In this document: piece after piece, positions 7,281-16,380 of the stretch
Numbering within the stretch: position 1 is the stretch's first letter
How the letters are laid out: each line of letters begins with the position of its first letter
Assembly: GCA_965656935.1 (NCBI GenBank)
Contig: CBFHMG010000001.1
Coordinates: 310,001-374,000, forward strand
DNA length: 64,000 nt
Source: M30B80 sp965656935
GTDB lineage: Bacteria; Pseudomonadota; Alphaproteobacteria; Rhodobacterales; Rhodobacteraceae
Direction: 5' to 3'
The notes under the pieces: generated by a model
What the model was told of the DNA's origin: nothing
The model's input: the letters and a program-made list of their open reading frames with translations, nothing else
Database searches by the model: none
Made by a program: the position numbers and the translations under genes

Positions 7281-8021
7281 TCAGAGCTGCGCCATCACCT
7301 CGTCGGAGATTTCGAAATTGGCCGTGACGGATTGCACATCGTCGTCATCTTCCAGCGCGTCGATCAGCTTTAGAAGCTTTTGCGCATCCTCAAGGCCCAA
7401 TTCGGTGATGGTCTGAGGACGCCAGACCAGCTTGGCCGAGTCCGAGTCGCCTAATTCCGCCTCAAGCGCTGTGGAGACATCGGAAAGATCGGTATCGGCG
7501 CACCAGATGATATGCCCGTCATCCGAGCTTTCTGCATCTTCCGCGCCTGCTTCGATTGCGGCCATCATAACGGTATCGGCATCTCCTGCATCGGCGGGGT
7601 AGGACACCTGCCCCTTGCGGTCGAACATGAAGGAGACTGAGCCCGTTTCACCCAGATTTCCGCCATTCTTGCTGAAGATCGACCGCACCGAAGAGGCTGT
7701 TCTGTTGCGGTTATCGGTCATCGCCTCGACGATCACGGCAACCCCGTTGGGGCCGTATCCTTCATAGCGGATTTCTTCGTAATTCTCGCCTTCGCCCGCC
7801 ATTGATTTCTTGATGGCGCGATCAATCACATCCTTGGGGACGGAGTTCGATTTCGCTTCTTTCACGGCCATACGCAGGCGCGGGTTATTCTCGGGATCGG
7901 GGTCGCCCATTTTGGCGGCAACGGTGATCTCCTTGGACAACTTAGAGAAGAGCTTCGCGCGCAGCTTGTCTTGCCGACCTTTGCGGTGCTGGATATTTGC
8001 CCATTTTGAATGGCCTGCCAT
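7281..8021 (-). CDS. yebC: YebC/PmpR-family protein
   Basis: A 246-residue member of the YebC/TACO1 family. These were long annotated as transcription regulators, and recent work on homologues links them to relief of ribosome stalling at proline-rich stretches. The N-terminus MAGHSKWANIQHRKGRQD is the diagnostic start and sets the ATG at 8021, with GAGGACGG upstream; the frame extends further upstream but without conservation. The GETGSVSFMFDRKG segment and an acidic surface (GDADTVMMAAIEAGAED) are typical. It is convergent with the HAD gene and shares a 137-bp gap with the divergent SLC13 permease. Ends in a strong terminator. Confidence 0.95.
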   Translation of the reverse strand: MAGHSKWANIQHRKGRQDKLRAKLFSKLSKEITVAAKMGDPDPENNPRLRMAVKEAKSNSVPKDVIDRAIKKSMAGEGENYEEIRYEGYGPNGVAVIVEAMTDNRNRTASSVRSIFSKNGGNLGETGSVSFMFDRKGQVSYPADAGDADTVMMAAIEAGAEDAESSDDGHIIWCADTDLSDVSTALEAELGDSDSAKLVWRPQTITELGLEDAQKLLKLIDALEDDDDVQSVTANFEISDEVMAQL

Positions 8022-8157
8022 GGTCCCGTCCTCATATTCGGATAACGGCTGGGTTTTACCTTTGGCACCCCGTTTTCGCAAGTCGCGATGCTCAGTTTCG
8101 GGGGCAGGCCCATAGTTCGGGTTTCCCCGCTTGGGCCGAGCGGGTAGGAATACCCCC

Positions 8158-9933
8158 ATGACCACAGATCAAATCATATTATTTTCGCTTTTTGCCGCCG
8201 TATTTGCCCTGCTTTTATGGGGGCGCTTCCGCTATGATCTTGTGGCCTTTTCGGCCTTGATGGCGGGTGTTGTTCTGGGGGTTGTCCCCTCATCTGATGC
8301 GTTTTCGGGCTTTGGGCATCCCGCGACTTTGGTGGTGGCGCTTGTGCTGGTTGTCTCGGCTGGCTTGGTGCGCTCGGGCGCGGTGTTCTTGATCACACGC
8401 ACCTTGGTTGATGCCACCCGCAGCCTTGGCGCGCATATCGCGATTATGGGGACCATCGGGGGGGTCTTGTCGGGCTTTATGAATAACGTGGCGGCGTTGG
8501 CGCTTTTGATGCCCGTCGATATCGCCACCGCCCGCAAGGCGGAACGCGCCCCGGGCCTAAGCCTGATGCCCCTGTCCTTCGCAACCATCCTTGGTGGCAT
8601 GGTCACCCTGATCGGCACGCCGCCCAATATCATCATCGCCACGATCCGAGAGGACGCCTTGGGCGAGCCTTTCTCGATGTTTGATTTTGCCCCTGTTGGC
8701 GGGGTTGCCGCCATTATGGGCATTGTCTTTGTGGCGTTGATTGGCTGGCGTTTGATCCCCGTGCGGGATTCGGGCGTGGGCGGGGACCGCAAGCGCGATC
8801 TGGCGCCTTATATCGCCGAGTTATCCATTCCCGCAGAAAGTGCTCTGATCGGCAAACCGCTGCGCGACATGCTTGAGCCTGCCGAAAAGGTCGATGTTGC
8901 GGTGATCGGCGTGGCGCGGGACGGGACGCGGCGCTTCGGGGCGCGGCGCAATCTGAACCTGCGCGAAGGCGATGTGCTTATTCTGGAAGCGACCCCAGAT
9001 GCGCTGGATGAATTTCGCACGACCTTTTCCCTGAAGCTGGTTATGGCAGAAGGCGCGGATGCAGCAGCGCTTGGCGACAATACAAGCCTTGTGGAAATGG
9101 TGGTCTCGGACGGGGCGCGGATTGCAGGCAAAACCACGCAATCCATCGGGCTTGGTTGGCGCAAACGCACCGTGCTTTTGGGGATCGCGCGTCAGGGCGA
9201 GACAATCCGCAGCCGCCTGCGCAAGACCGTGATCGAGCCGGGCGATACGCTCTTGCTGCTGGTCCCCTCGGATAGTGCCGAGGAGGTGGTTGAATGGTTG
9301 GGCGGTCTGCAATTGGCGGATCGCGGCCTCAATGTGACCCAAGACAGCAAGACATGGCTGGCCATTGGCCTGTTTGGCGGGGCTGTGGCTGTGGCCTCTT
9401 TCGGCTGGCTCTATCTGCCGATTGCTTTGGGGATTGTTGTGGTCGGCTATGTCTTGGCCAAGATCATCCCGCTCTCCGAGATTTATACCCATATCGAATG
9501 GCCCGTGGTGGTGCTGCTTGGCTCCATGATCCCGCTTGGGGTGGCTTTGGAAAGCAGTGGCGGCACCGAGTTGATTGCGGGGGCTTTGGTCGGGTTGACC
9601 GAAGGCTTGCCCGCTTGGATGATCCTGACGGTCTTGATGGTCGTGACGATGACCCTGTCAGATATCCTCAATAATACGGCCACTACGATTGTTGCGGCCC
9701 CTGTGGGCATCCAGATGGCCAATACACTTGGCGTCTCACCCGACCCGTTCTTGATGGCCGTAGCGGTGGCAGCCTCGGCGGCGTTCCTGACGCCGATCGG
9801 GCATAAGAACAACACGCTGATCCTTGGCCCGGGCGGGTACCGTTTTGGCGATTACTGGCGGATGGGATTGCCTTTGGAGATAATCATCATCGCCGTCTCG
9901 ATCCCTGCCATTCTGGTGTTCTGGCCGCTCTAG
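8158..9933 (+). CDS. SLC13-family permease with RCK_C domains
   Basis: A 591-residue inner-membrane transporter of the divalent anion:sodium symporter type. Hydrophobic segments at about 1-200 and 400-591 flank a soluble middle section (about 215-395) with two TrkA-C (RCK_C) domains, recognisable by LREGDVLILEAT and IEPGDTLLLLVPSD. The paired motifs MNNVAALALLMP and LNNTATTIVAAP mark the two inverted repeats. Substrate is probably an anion such as sulfate or a carboxylate but cannot be fixed. Start ATG 8158 has GGAA just upstream. A paralogue on the other strand at 10329 is separated from it only by a lipoprotein gene. Confidence 0.88.
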   Translation: MTTDQIILFSLFAAVFALLLWGRFRYDLVAFSALMAGVVLGVVPSSDAFSGFGHPATLVVALVLVVSAGLVRSGAVFLITRTLVDATRSLGAHIAIMGTIGGVLSGFMNNVAALALLMPVDIATARKAERAPGLSLMPLSFATILGGMVTLIGTPPNIIIATIREDALGEPFSMFDFAPVGGVAAIMGIVFVALIGWRLIPVRDSGVGGDRKRDLAPYIAELSIPAESALIGKPLRDMLEPAEKVDVAVIGVARDGTRRFGARRNLNLREGDVLILEATPDALDEFRTTFSLKLVMAEGADAAALGDNTSLVEMVVSDGARIAGKTTQSIGLGWRKRTVLLGIARQGETIRSRLRKTVIEPGDTLLLLVPSDSAEEVVEWLGGLQLADRGLNVTQDSKTWLAIGLFGGAVAVASFGWLYLPIALGIVVVGYVLAKIIPLSEIYTHIEWPVVVLLGSMIPLGVALESSGGTELIAGALVGLTEGLPAWMILTVLMVVTMTLSDILNNTATTIVAAPVGIQMANTLGVSPDPFLMAVAVAASAAFLTPIGHKNNTLILGPGGYRFGDYWRMGLPLEIIIIAVSIPAILVFWPL

Positions 9934-9936
9934 GCC

Positions 9937-10317
9937 TCACTCCTCCAGCGGCGGGGGTGGCGAGGCGAAGCTGTAGCTGCGCCCTGCTGCATCCGTGATC
10001 TCGACCATGGCGATCGGGGCCAAGCCATCTTCATAGCCGATGGCGTCGAAAATCTCCTCCAACACGGTGCGCAGGATATTGGAGCGGCTGTCGATGCGCG
10101 CCTCATAGGCATATGGGGTCGCGCAGCCTTCAAGCTGGCCTGACCATGCGAGCGCCGCATCAGGGCGCGGCCCAAGGCAAAGCGCGCCATCTGACATCCG
10201 CGCCTCGACCCCGCTGCTGGAGACCGTGACGCTTTCGGGGCGTGGGTCAGAGAAATTTGCGCAGCCTGCAAGGAGGATGAGGCCTGCACATGCAGTGATC
10301 AGCGGAGCGCGCAACAT
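9937..10317 (-). CDS. small predicted lipoprotein of unknown function
   Basis: A 126-residue protein with a classic lipoprotein signal: MLRAPLITACAGLILLAGC, with Cys19 as the lipidation site. The mature part contains three further Cys or Cys-adjacent segments (ALCLGPRP, EGCATPY) and an acidic helix (NILRTVLEEIFDAIGYEDG), ending with a proline-rich tail PPPPLEE. No known domain is recognised. It lies between two SLC13 permease genes and starts 11 bp after the stop of the upstream one on the same strand, so it is likely co-transcribed with the minus-strand permease. A periplasmic partner role is possible but only a guess. Confidence 0.7.
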   Translation of the reverse strand: MLRAPLITACAGLILLAGCANFSDPRPESVTVSSSGVEARMSDGALCLGPRPDAALAWSGQLEGCATPYAYEARIDSRSNILRTVLEEIFDAIGYEDGLAPIAMVEITDAAGRSYSFASPPPPLEE

Positions 10318-10328
10318 GGACTATCCTT

Positions 10329-12110
10329 TTACAATGGCCAGATCAGCGGGATTGTCAGGCAGACAACCACACCAAGCGACAGGTTCAGCGGAATACCGAC
10401 TTTCATGAAATCGGTGAACTTATATCCACCCGGACCATAAACCAGCATATTGGTCTGATAGCCAATAGGTGTTGCGAAACAGGCCGAGGCCGCGATCATC
10501 ACAGCCACGACCAAGGGGCGGGGATCAACGCCTGTGGCTTGTGCCAAGGCAATCGCAATCGGGGCCATGATCACGGCAATCGCGTTGTTCGAGACCAGCT
10601 CGGTCAGGATGGTGGTGATGAAATAGACAGCCCAGATCAACACAATCGGGGGCATGCCGCTCAAGGCGGGGGCGACGGCCTCGACAATTAGTGAAATCGC
10701 GCCCGTATGATCAAGCGCGGCCCCTACGGCCAGCATGGCAAAGATCAGCGCCAGCAGGCGGCCTTCGATAAAGGAGAATGCCTCTTCGGCATCAATGCAG
10801 CCCGTGGCCAGAACAATCGCCACGGCAATGATCGCCAGCGCCAGAATGGGGGCGAGGTTGAAGGCCGCAAGCGCGACGATGCCCGCCATGGCTGCAATTG
10901 CGATGGGGGCTTTCTCACGGCGATACGCCCGCTCGGAGGGTTGTGAGACATCGACCATATCCATATCCGCCGAGAGGCGTTCGATATCTGCGGGATCGCC
11001 TTCCAGCAAAAGGGTATCACCGACACGGACCACCAGATCATCCAGTTGCATGCCGATATTCTGGTTCCTGCGATGCACCGCCAGCGGATAGACACCATAG
11101 CGCCGCCGCAGGCGCATCGACCCGAGCGACCGGCCCACCATACGGCAGCCGGGGGTGATCAGGACCTCGACGGTGGTGGTGGCCACCGAGGATAGTTTAT
11201 CGATGGTGCGAAGCTCTTTGGATTGCTGCAACCCCAGAACCTCTGACATGTCGGTGCGCAGAACCACGCGGTCCCCTTGGGCAAGCTCGACCCCGCTCAT
11301 GTCACGGCGCAAGGAGGCATCGCCGCGCAACACATCGATCAGGCGCACACCATCGCGGCGGAACAAATCCACCTCATTCACATTCTGGCCGATCAGGGCG
11401 CTGTCCTCGGGGATGGCGACTTCAGTAAAGAATTTCGCCTTGCTGCGCCCCGCCCCCAAAAGGGCCGCCATCGAGGTGCGCTCGGGCAGCAGATGCCGCC
11501 CGAAGAGGGTAAGGTAGATCATCCCCCAAATGACCACCACGATCCCGATCGGCGTGATCTCGAAAATCGAGAAAGGCTCCAAGCCTTGGGCGCGCGCCAC
11601 ACCATCCACCAAAAGGTTGGTCGAGGTGCCGATCAGCGTCATCGTGCCGCCCATGATCGCGGCATAGGAAAGCGGGATCAGCAGCTTCGAGGCCGATTGC
11701 CCAAGGATACGCGCGATCTGCACAAAAACGGGGATCATCACGACCACGATCGGGGTGTTGTTCATGAAAGCCGAGGCGACCATGACAAAGCCAAGCAAGG
11801 TCACCAGCGCCAGTTTGGGGCGCGATTTCGCTTGGTTCTCGGCATATTTGGTGAAGCGGTCGAGCGATCCTGTGCGCACCAAAGCGCCCATCACGATGAA
11901 CATCGCCGCGATGGTCCAAGGGGCGGGGTTCGACAAAACGCCAATCGCTGCGTCATAGGGCAGCAAGCCCATGATCAACAAAACCGCGACCCCCAGAATG
12001 GCGGTGACCTCGGTGGGGAAATGCTCCTTCAGGAACATGGCGAACATTGCCAAAAGGATGATCAGCGTGGCGATACCAGAGGCCGTATCAGACAGTCCAA
12101 GATCGATCAT
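10329..12110 (-). CDS. SLC13-family permease with RCK_C domains (second copy)
   Basis: A 593-residue transporter with the same plan as the one at 8158: membrane halves at about 1-210 and 405-593 with two TrkA-C domains between (ELAQGDRVVLRTD and VRVGDTLLLEGDP). Paired motifs MNNTPIVVVMIP and VSNNAIAVIMAP mark the inverted repeats. The sequence is clearly different from its neighbour, so this is an old duplication, not a recent one. Likely an anion:sodium symporter with ligand gating through the RCK domains; substrate unknown. The downstream lipoprotein and upstream DMT permease genes are on the same strand with 9-11 bp gaps, suggesting one operon with the genes up to 13867. Confidence 0.88.
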   Translation of the reverse strand: MIDLGLSDTASGIATLIILLAMFAMFLKEHFPTEVTAILGVAVLLIMGLLPYDAAIGVLSNPAPWTIAAMFIVMGALVRTGSLDRFTKYAENQAKSRPKLALVTLLGFVMVASAFMNNTPIVVVMIPVFVQIARILGQSASKLLIPLSYAAIMGGTMTLIGTSTNLLVDGVARAQGLEPFSIFEITPIGIVVVIWGMIYLTLFGRHLLPERTSMAALLGAGRSKAKFFTEVAIPEDSALIGQNVNEVDLFRRDGVRLIDVLRGDASLRRDMSGVELAQGDRVVLRTDMSEVLGLQQSKELRTIDKLSSVATTTVEVLITPGCRMVGRSLGSMRLRRRYGVYPLAVHRRNQNIGMQLDDLVVRVGDTLLLEGDPADIERLSADMDMVDVSQPSERAYRREKAPIAIAAMAGIVALAAFNLAPILALAIIAVAIVLATGCIDAEEAFSFIEGRLLALIFAMLAVGAALDHTGAISLIVEAVAPALSGMPPIVLIWAVYFITTILTELVSNNAIAVIMAPIAIALAQATGVDPRPLVVAVMIAASACFATPIGYQTNMLVYGPGGYKFTDFMKVGIPLNLSLGVVVCLTIPLIWPL

Positions 12111-12119
12111 TCGCCTGCC

Positions 12120-13058
12120 TTACACTGGGGAATTGGATCTATCATCCCTGACAGAGCCTGCGCCTGCAAGCGCATCTTTGCCGCGTGGCTGAACAAGGAA
12201 CAGGCCCGCAAACATCAATGCGATGGCGGCCCAGACCCATGGGGAATAGGACTCGTCCAAGATCAGCTTGGCCCAGAACACGCCAAACCCCGTCACGAAA
12301 TAGCTGACCTGTGCCGCAAAGACGGGCCCCGCATGCTGCACCAGCCAGACATAGGTGGAATAGGCAAAAACATGCGCGATGGAGCCCGCGATGATCGCCA
12401 GATCAGGCATGCCATAGGGGGGCAAAGGCATGATCCATTGCCCCGTCATCAGGGCCAGAGGTGCGGTAAGGACCACCCCGACAAGGGAGGCCCCAAAGAG
12501 CACTTGGATAGGGTCCAGCCCTTCGGTGCCATAGCGTGCAACAAAATTCCCCTCAAAGGCGTAAAAGAAGGGTGCGATCAGGGCCATGGGAAGCCACCAT
12601 ATCATCGCGGGATCGGGTAGGCTTGCTTCGGGTAGTGCGATCAGCAACACCGCGCATAACCCCAGACAGAGGCCAAAAAGGCGGGCCAATGAAAAACGGT
12701 CCAACCCCCATAGCAGCGCAATCGGGAAGGCGAGCATCGGGATCAGCGACAAGACAATCGACAGAATGCCTGATGGCAGATGGATAGCGGCGGTATAGCT
12801 GGCCGAATTGGGCAGCAGCGTCCCGATCAGGGCGATGATCACAAACAGTGCCAGAATACGCGGTTTCAGCCGCAAGGGCTTGCCGCGTATCCACGCGATC
12901 CCACCCAGCAAGACCGCGCCAATCACGAATTGCCAGAAGATGATGCCATAATGGCGATACCCTTCCGAGACCGCGATTTTGGAGAGCGGCTGCGTGATGC
13001 CCCATGCCATTCCCATCAGGATCAGCACGCCGAACAGGCCCAGTTTTTGACGTGTCAC
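12120..13058 (-). CDS. DMT-superfamily (EamA) permease
   Basis: A 312-residue inner-membrane protein with two EamA repeats and about ten membrane segments. The start MTRQKLGLFGVLILMGMAWGITQPLSK is typical, with the first helix following a short basic N-terminus. It is distant from the permease at 5439, so the two are not a recent pair. Its first codons overlap the end of the phosphodiesterase gene by 4 bp, so translation is probably coupled. The C-terminal 15 residues (AGAGSVRDDRSNSPV) are hydrophilic and outside the membrane core. Substrate cannot be assigned. Confidence 0.85.
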   Translation of the reverse strand: MTRQKLGLFGVLILMGMAWGITQPLSKIAVSEGYRHYGIIFWQFVIGAVLLGGIAWIRGKPLRLKPRILALFVIIALIGTLLPNSASYTAAIHLPSGILSIVLSLIPMLAFPIALLWGLDRFSLARLFGLCLGLCAVLLIALPEASLPDPAMIWWLPMALIAPFFYAFEGNFVARYGTEGLDPIQVLFGASLVGVVLTAPLALMTGQWIMPLPPYGMPDLAIIAGSIAHVFAYSTYVWLVQHAGPVFAAQVSYFVTGFGVFWAKLILDESYSPWVWAAIALMFAGLFLVQPRGKDALAGAGSVRDDRSNSPV

Positions 13059-13867
13059 GGAGTCGCCTCAGCCAGACGCCCGCCAATGCGGATCGGAGCA
13101 ATGCGTTTGGTCTGGCCGCTGCGATCATCGGTTTCGATGAAAACGCCAGATAGTGTCGCCTCGCCATTGGCGGGGGTGAACCGTTCTTTCTGCATGCCAG
13201 TGATAAAGCGGCGCATCGGTTCGGCTTTTTCCATGCCTATGACGGAATTGTAATCGCCGCACATGCCTGCATCGCTCAGATAGCCTGTGCCACCATTGAG
13301 GATTTGCGCATCCCCTGTCGGCACATGGGTATGCGTGCCAACAACAAGGCTGGCGCGCCCGTCGCAGAAATGACCCATGGCCATTTTCTCCGATGTCGCT
13401 TCGCAATGCATATCCACGATTACGGCCTGCGCCATGCCGCCAAGCGGGTGGGATTTCAGAACAGGGTCCAGTGCCGAGAACGGGTCATCATAGGGTTGTT
13501 TCATGAAAACCTGCCCCAAAGCCTGCGTGACCAGCACTTTCCGCCCGCCTGTGGCCGCAAACAGCCGTGCGCCACGGCCGGGAGCCTGTTTGGCGATATT
13601 GAGCGGGCGCAGGATGCGCGGCTCATGTTCGATGAATTGCAACATATCGCGCTGGTCAAACGCATGATCGCCCAAGGTCAGGCAATCGATGCCCGCTTCT
13701 AGCAGCGTTTTGGCATGGCTGCCCGACAGCCCCATGCCCGAGGTTGCATTCTCGCCATTGACCACGACAAAATCGAGCTTCCACTCATCGCGAAGCTTTG
13801 GCAGGCGTTGGGTGATGGCGGTGCGACCCGCGCGGCCCATCACGTCTCCGAGGAAGAGTATTCTCAT
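13055..13867 (-). CDS. YmdB-type metallophosphoesterase (TIGR00282)
   Basis: A 270-residue calcineurin-fold phosphodiesterase of the TIGR00282/YmdB family; characterised members hydrolyse 2',3'-cyclic nucleotides and cAMP and influence biofilm decisions in Bacillus. Metal-binding motifs are complete: GDVMGRAGR at the N-terminus, VVNGENATSG, GDHAFDQ, and the C-terminal HTHVPTGD. Length is normal for the family. The upstream gene, 5-formyltetrahydrofolate cyclo-ligase, ends 46 bp before it on the same strand; the downstream DMT gene overlaps by 4 bp. Cytoplasmic. Enzyme class is firm, substrate in this organism inferred. Confidence 0.9.
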   Translation of the reverse strand: MRILFLGDVMGRAGRTAITQRLPKLRDEWKLDFVVVNGENATSGMGLSGSHAKTLLEAGIDCLTLGDHAFDQRDMLQFIEHEPRILRPLNIAKQAPGRGARLFAATGGRKVLVTQALGQVFMKQPYDDPFSALDPVLKSHPLGGMAQAVIVDMHCEATSEKMAMGHFCDGRASLVVGTHTHVPTGDAQILNGGTGYLSDAGMCGDYNSVIGMEKAEPMRRFITGMQKERFTPANGEATLSGVFIETDDRSGQTKRIAPIRIGGRLAEATP

Positions 13868-13913
13868 GACAAAGGGGCTTAGGCCCTTCGCGCGTTTCGG
13901 GCAAGCGAAGAAG

Positions 13914-14477
13914 TCAGGGGCGGATCACGCCCGTCTCCGTGACGATGGCATCAAGGGGCTGGTCGGTCGGCTCTGGCGTGAGAGGGGCAAGTTCTTGTGC
14001 GGCATAGGAAAATCCGATTGCGCGCAAGGGGCGTTGCGCGCGCAATTGCTCCAATGTGCGATCGTAAAACCCGCCGCCATAGCCAAGCCTGTTTCCGCTT
14101 TTGTCAAAGCCCACCAAAGGCACGATCACGATATCGGGGGTCAGCCAGGGCCCCGCGACGGGGATCATCGCGCCAAATTGGCCTGCGGTCATTTCCGCAT
14201 CAGGGCTCCATTCGCGAAAGCGCAAAGGCGTGGCCTTAGCCTCGATCACGGGAACGCAAATGCGGTTTTCCTCTGCCAGTGCCGCCATTGCAGAAAGCGG
14301 CGATAGCTCCGAGCGCATCGGCATATAGCCCGCGATGACCTGCCCTGTGATTGGCCCGATCTCATCCAACAAAGCTGCTATGGCCGCTGCAAGCTCGGGG
14401 CCATGGGCGTCAAAGGCCTGCTTGCGCGCGGCAAGGGCTGTTTTGCGGGAAAGCTGCTTGTCTGGGGCGGTGCTCAT
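13914..14477 (-). CDS. 5-formyltetrahydrofolate cyclo-ligase
   Basis: A 187-residue enzyme that uses ATP to close 5-formyltetrahydrofolate to 5,10-methenyltetrahydrofolate, recycling an inhibitory folate. The signature LGYGGGFYDRTL near residue 140 forms the nucleotide-binding loop, and the N-terminal basic segment SRKTALAARKQ is typical. In many bacteria this gene (ygfA, fau) follows 6S RNA and zapA; neither is seen here, since only 100 bp separate it from a divergent VOC gene. It probably heads the minus-strand group that runs down to 9937. Cytoplasmic. Confidence 0.93.
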   Translation of the reverse strand: MSTAPDKQLSRKTALAARKQAFDAHGPELAAAIAALLDEIGPITGQVIAGYMPMRSELSPLSAMAALAEENRICVPVIEAKATPLRFREWSPDAEMTAGQFGAMIPVAGPWLTPDIVIVPLVGFDKSGNRLGYGGGFYDRTLEQLRAQRPLRAIGFSYAAQELAPLTPEPTDQPLDAIVTETGVIRP

Positions 14478-14577
14478 GATTGCGGGTCTCGGTGAATTTG
14501 CACTTTCCCTCTTGGCTTATCGCTTTGATCAGGGAACACAATGTCTGTGACCGACAAGAATAACGAAAGGCCCGACC

Positions 14578-15192
14578 ATGCTGACGCTTGATCATATCGC
14601 GATATCGGCGGAAACCCTGACCTACGGGGTGCCCGATGTCGAAGAGGCTTTGGGCGTGGAACTGGCCGCAGGTGGCCAACATGAGGCCATGGGCACGCAT
14701 AACAAACTGCTCTCGCTTGGGCGTGAGGAATATCTCGAAGTGATCGCGGTCGACCCTGAGGCCAAGCGCCCGAACCAGCCGCGCTGGTTTGATCTGGATA
14801 ATTTCATCGGTGCCACGCGCGCCACGACATGGATTTGCCGCGTGCCTGATCTGGATGCTGCCTTGGCCGCAAGCCCTGAAGGGGCGGGGGCGGTCTGGCC
14901 CTTGCAGCGCGGTGATCTGAGCTGGCGCATGGCGATCCCGCAAAATGGCAAGCTGCCCTTTGACGGCCTATTCCCCGCCCTGATCCAATGGGAGGGAAGC
15001 GCACATCCCGCCCCGCGCCTGCCTGATCGTGACATTCGCCTTGCCCGCTTGCGGCTTGTCTCGCCCGAGGCGGGGGCTTTGAAGGCCGCCCTTGCGCCCC
15101 TGATACAGGACCCGAGGCTGGAGATTGTGGGCGGGGCCACGGCCGATATGACGGTTGTTTTGCAAACGCCAGCGGGGCAGGTGGCCCTGTGA
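14578..15192 (+). CDS. VOC-superfamily (glyoxalase-like) protein
   Basis: A 204-residue protein of the glyoxalase-like family (PF13468 type), starting with the typical first strand MLTLDHIAISAETL. His6 of LDHIAI and Glu in REEYLEVIAVDP occupy positions usually used for metal binding. The chain appears to hold a second, more diverged beta-alpha-beta module at about 120-200. Family members include dioxygenases, epimerases and resistance proteins, so the reaction cannot be named. Its stop overlaps the GTG start of the next gene (GTGA), so the two are translationally coupled. ATG 14578 has an AAAGG upstream. Confidence 0.82.
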   Translation: MLTLDHIAISAETLTYGVPDVEEALGVELAAGGQHEAMGTHNKLLSLGREEYLEVIAVDPEAKRPNQPRWFDLDNFIGATRATTWICRVPDLDAALAASPEGAGAVWPLQRGDLSWRMAIPQNGKLPFDGLFPALIQWEGSAHPAPRLPDRDIRLARLRLVSPEAGALKAALAPLIQDPRLEIVGGATADMTVVLQTPAGQVAL

Positions 15193-15659
15193 TCCGGCTT
15201 GCACAGGCAAAGGATGCAGCGGCGATCGCGGATATTTGGAACCATGCGATCCGCGATACCGCGATCACCTTCACAACTGCCGAGAAAACGCCGCAGCAGA
15301 TCGCAGACCAAATCGCGCAACATCCCTTCTTTGTTTGTGAATTGGAGGGGCAGGTGGCGGGGTTTGTGACCTGCTCGCAATTTCGCAACGGTCCGGGCTA
15401 TGCCCATGCGGCTGAGCATTCCATCCATGTTCTGGAGGCTGCCAAGGGCCGTGGGCATGGTGCGGCTTTGATGGCCGCCCTTGAAGAGGCTGCCCGCGCG
15501 CAAGGTGTTCATGTGATGGTTGCGGGCATTTCAGGCGAGAATATCGCAGGCCAGAAATTTCATGCCGCAATCGGCTATCAAGATGTGGGCCGCATGCCTG
15601 AAGTGGGGCATAAATTCGGGCGCTGGCATGATCTTGTGCTGATGCAGAAATTCCTCTGA
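15189..15659 (+). CDS. GNAT-family N-acetyltransferase (phosphinothricin acetyltransferase-like)
   Basis: A 156-residue GNAT acetyltransferase that resembles the PAT/MnaT branch acting on glufosinate, methionine sulfone or similar amino acids. The acetyl-CoA pyrophosphate loop is visible as EAAKGRGHGAALM, and the PAT-like segment FHAAIGYQDVGRMPEVGHKFGRWHDLVLMQK closes the chain. The GTG start overlaps the stop codon of the VOC gene by four bases, so it depends on coupled translation. Substrate cannot be stated; resistance to a specific herbicide should not be assumed from this level of similarity. Cytoplasmic. Confidence 0.88.
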   Translation: MIRLAQAKDAAAIADIWNHAIRDTAITFTTAEKTPQQIADQIAQHPFFVCELEGQVAGFVTCSQFRNGPGYAHAAEHSIHVLEAAKGRGHGAALMAALEEAARAQGVHVMVAGISGENIAGQKFHAAIGYQDVGRMPEVGHKFGRWHDLVLMQKFL

Positions 15660-15690
15660 CAAATCAGGCGGGCCTGTCTAAAAGGGACCC

Positions 15691-16374
15691 ATGTCACTTT
15701 GGACACGCATATCCGAGGCGCTTGCGGCGCTGGCCAGCGGGGAAGGTCTCTCGGCGGTTTTCGAGAAGCTGCGCACCCCGCCTGAGCGGACGGTCGGCTT
15801 TACGATTGCGGTGATTGCGCTCAGCGCCAAGATGGCCAAGGCCGATGGTCAGGTGACCCGCGACGAGGTGACGGCGTTCCGCGAGATTTTCCATGTTCCG
15901 CCCGAGGATGAGCCTGCCGCGGCACGTGTCTTCAACCTCGCACGAGAGGATGTGGCAGGTTTTGAGGAATATGCCCGCAGGATCGCGCGGATGTTCGACC
16001 AAGGCAGCGAGGTTCTATCGGATCTGATGGAGGGGCTGTTCCATATCGCCTGTGCCGATGGCGAATATCACCCCAATGAGGACCAGTTTCTTGAGCGCGT
16101 GGCCGAGATTTTTGGCATTCCCGCGCCGCGCTTTAACAGCATGCGCGCGCGCAATGTGCCTGATGCGGCACCTGACCCCTATGCCGTTTTAGGGGTCGAG
16201 ACGACGATGAGCCTTGCCGAGATACGCGATGTTTACCGCCAATGGGTGCGCGAGACCCATCCCGACCGCATGCAGGCGCGCGGGGTGCCTGAAGAAGCCG
16301 TCAAACTGGCGGAATCCAAAATGGCCGCGATCAATCAGGCATGGGATGAAATCTCTGCCCATCACGGGGGCTGA
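15691..16374 (+). CDS. TerB-like and J-domain protein (DjlA-like, soluble)
   Basis: A 227-residue protein with a TerB-type helical domain at about residues 30-145 (tandem ADGQVTRDE and ADGEYHPNE acidic loops that bind metal in TerB) and a C-terminal J domain at about 160-225 with the HPD motif in ETHPDRMQ. The combination matches DjlA, but there is no N-terminal membrane anchor, so this one should be cytosolic. J domains stimulate DnaK ATP hydrolysis and target it to substrates. It is followed within 6 bp by the EEP gene. Role as a DnaK co-chaperone is inferred from domain content. Confidence 0.88.
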   Translation: MSLWTRISEALAALASGEGLSAVFEKLRTPPERTVGFTIAVIALSAKMAKADGQVTRDEVTAFREIFHVPPEDEPAAARVFNLAREDVAGFEEYARRIARMFDQGSEVLSDLMEGLFHIACADGEYHPNEDQFLERVAEIFGIPAPRFNSMRARNVPDAAPDPYAVLGVETTMSLAEIRDVYRQWVRETHPDRMQARGVPEEAVKLAESKMAAINQAWDEISAHHGG

Positions 16375-16380
16375 GCGCTC

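Noticed and set aside
11277..12620. 447-codon plus-strand frame antisense to the second SLC13 permease and DMT gene
   Set aside because: Very His/Gln/Arg-rich, typical of an antisense frame in this codon usage.
14478..14577. 6S RNA upstream of the 5-formyltetrahydrofolate cyclo-ligase gene, as in other bacteria
   Set aside because: The gap is only 100 bp, too short for 6S RNA, and no matching structure is seen.
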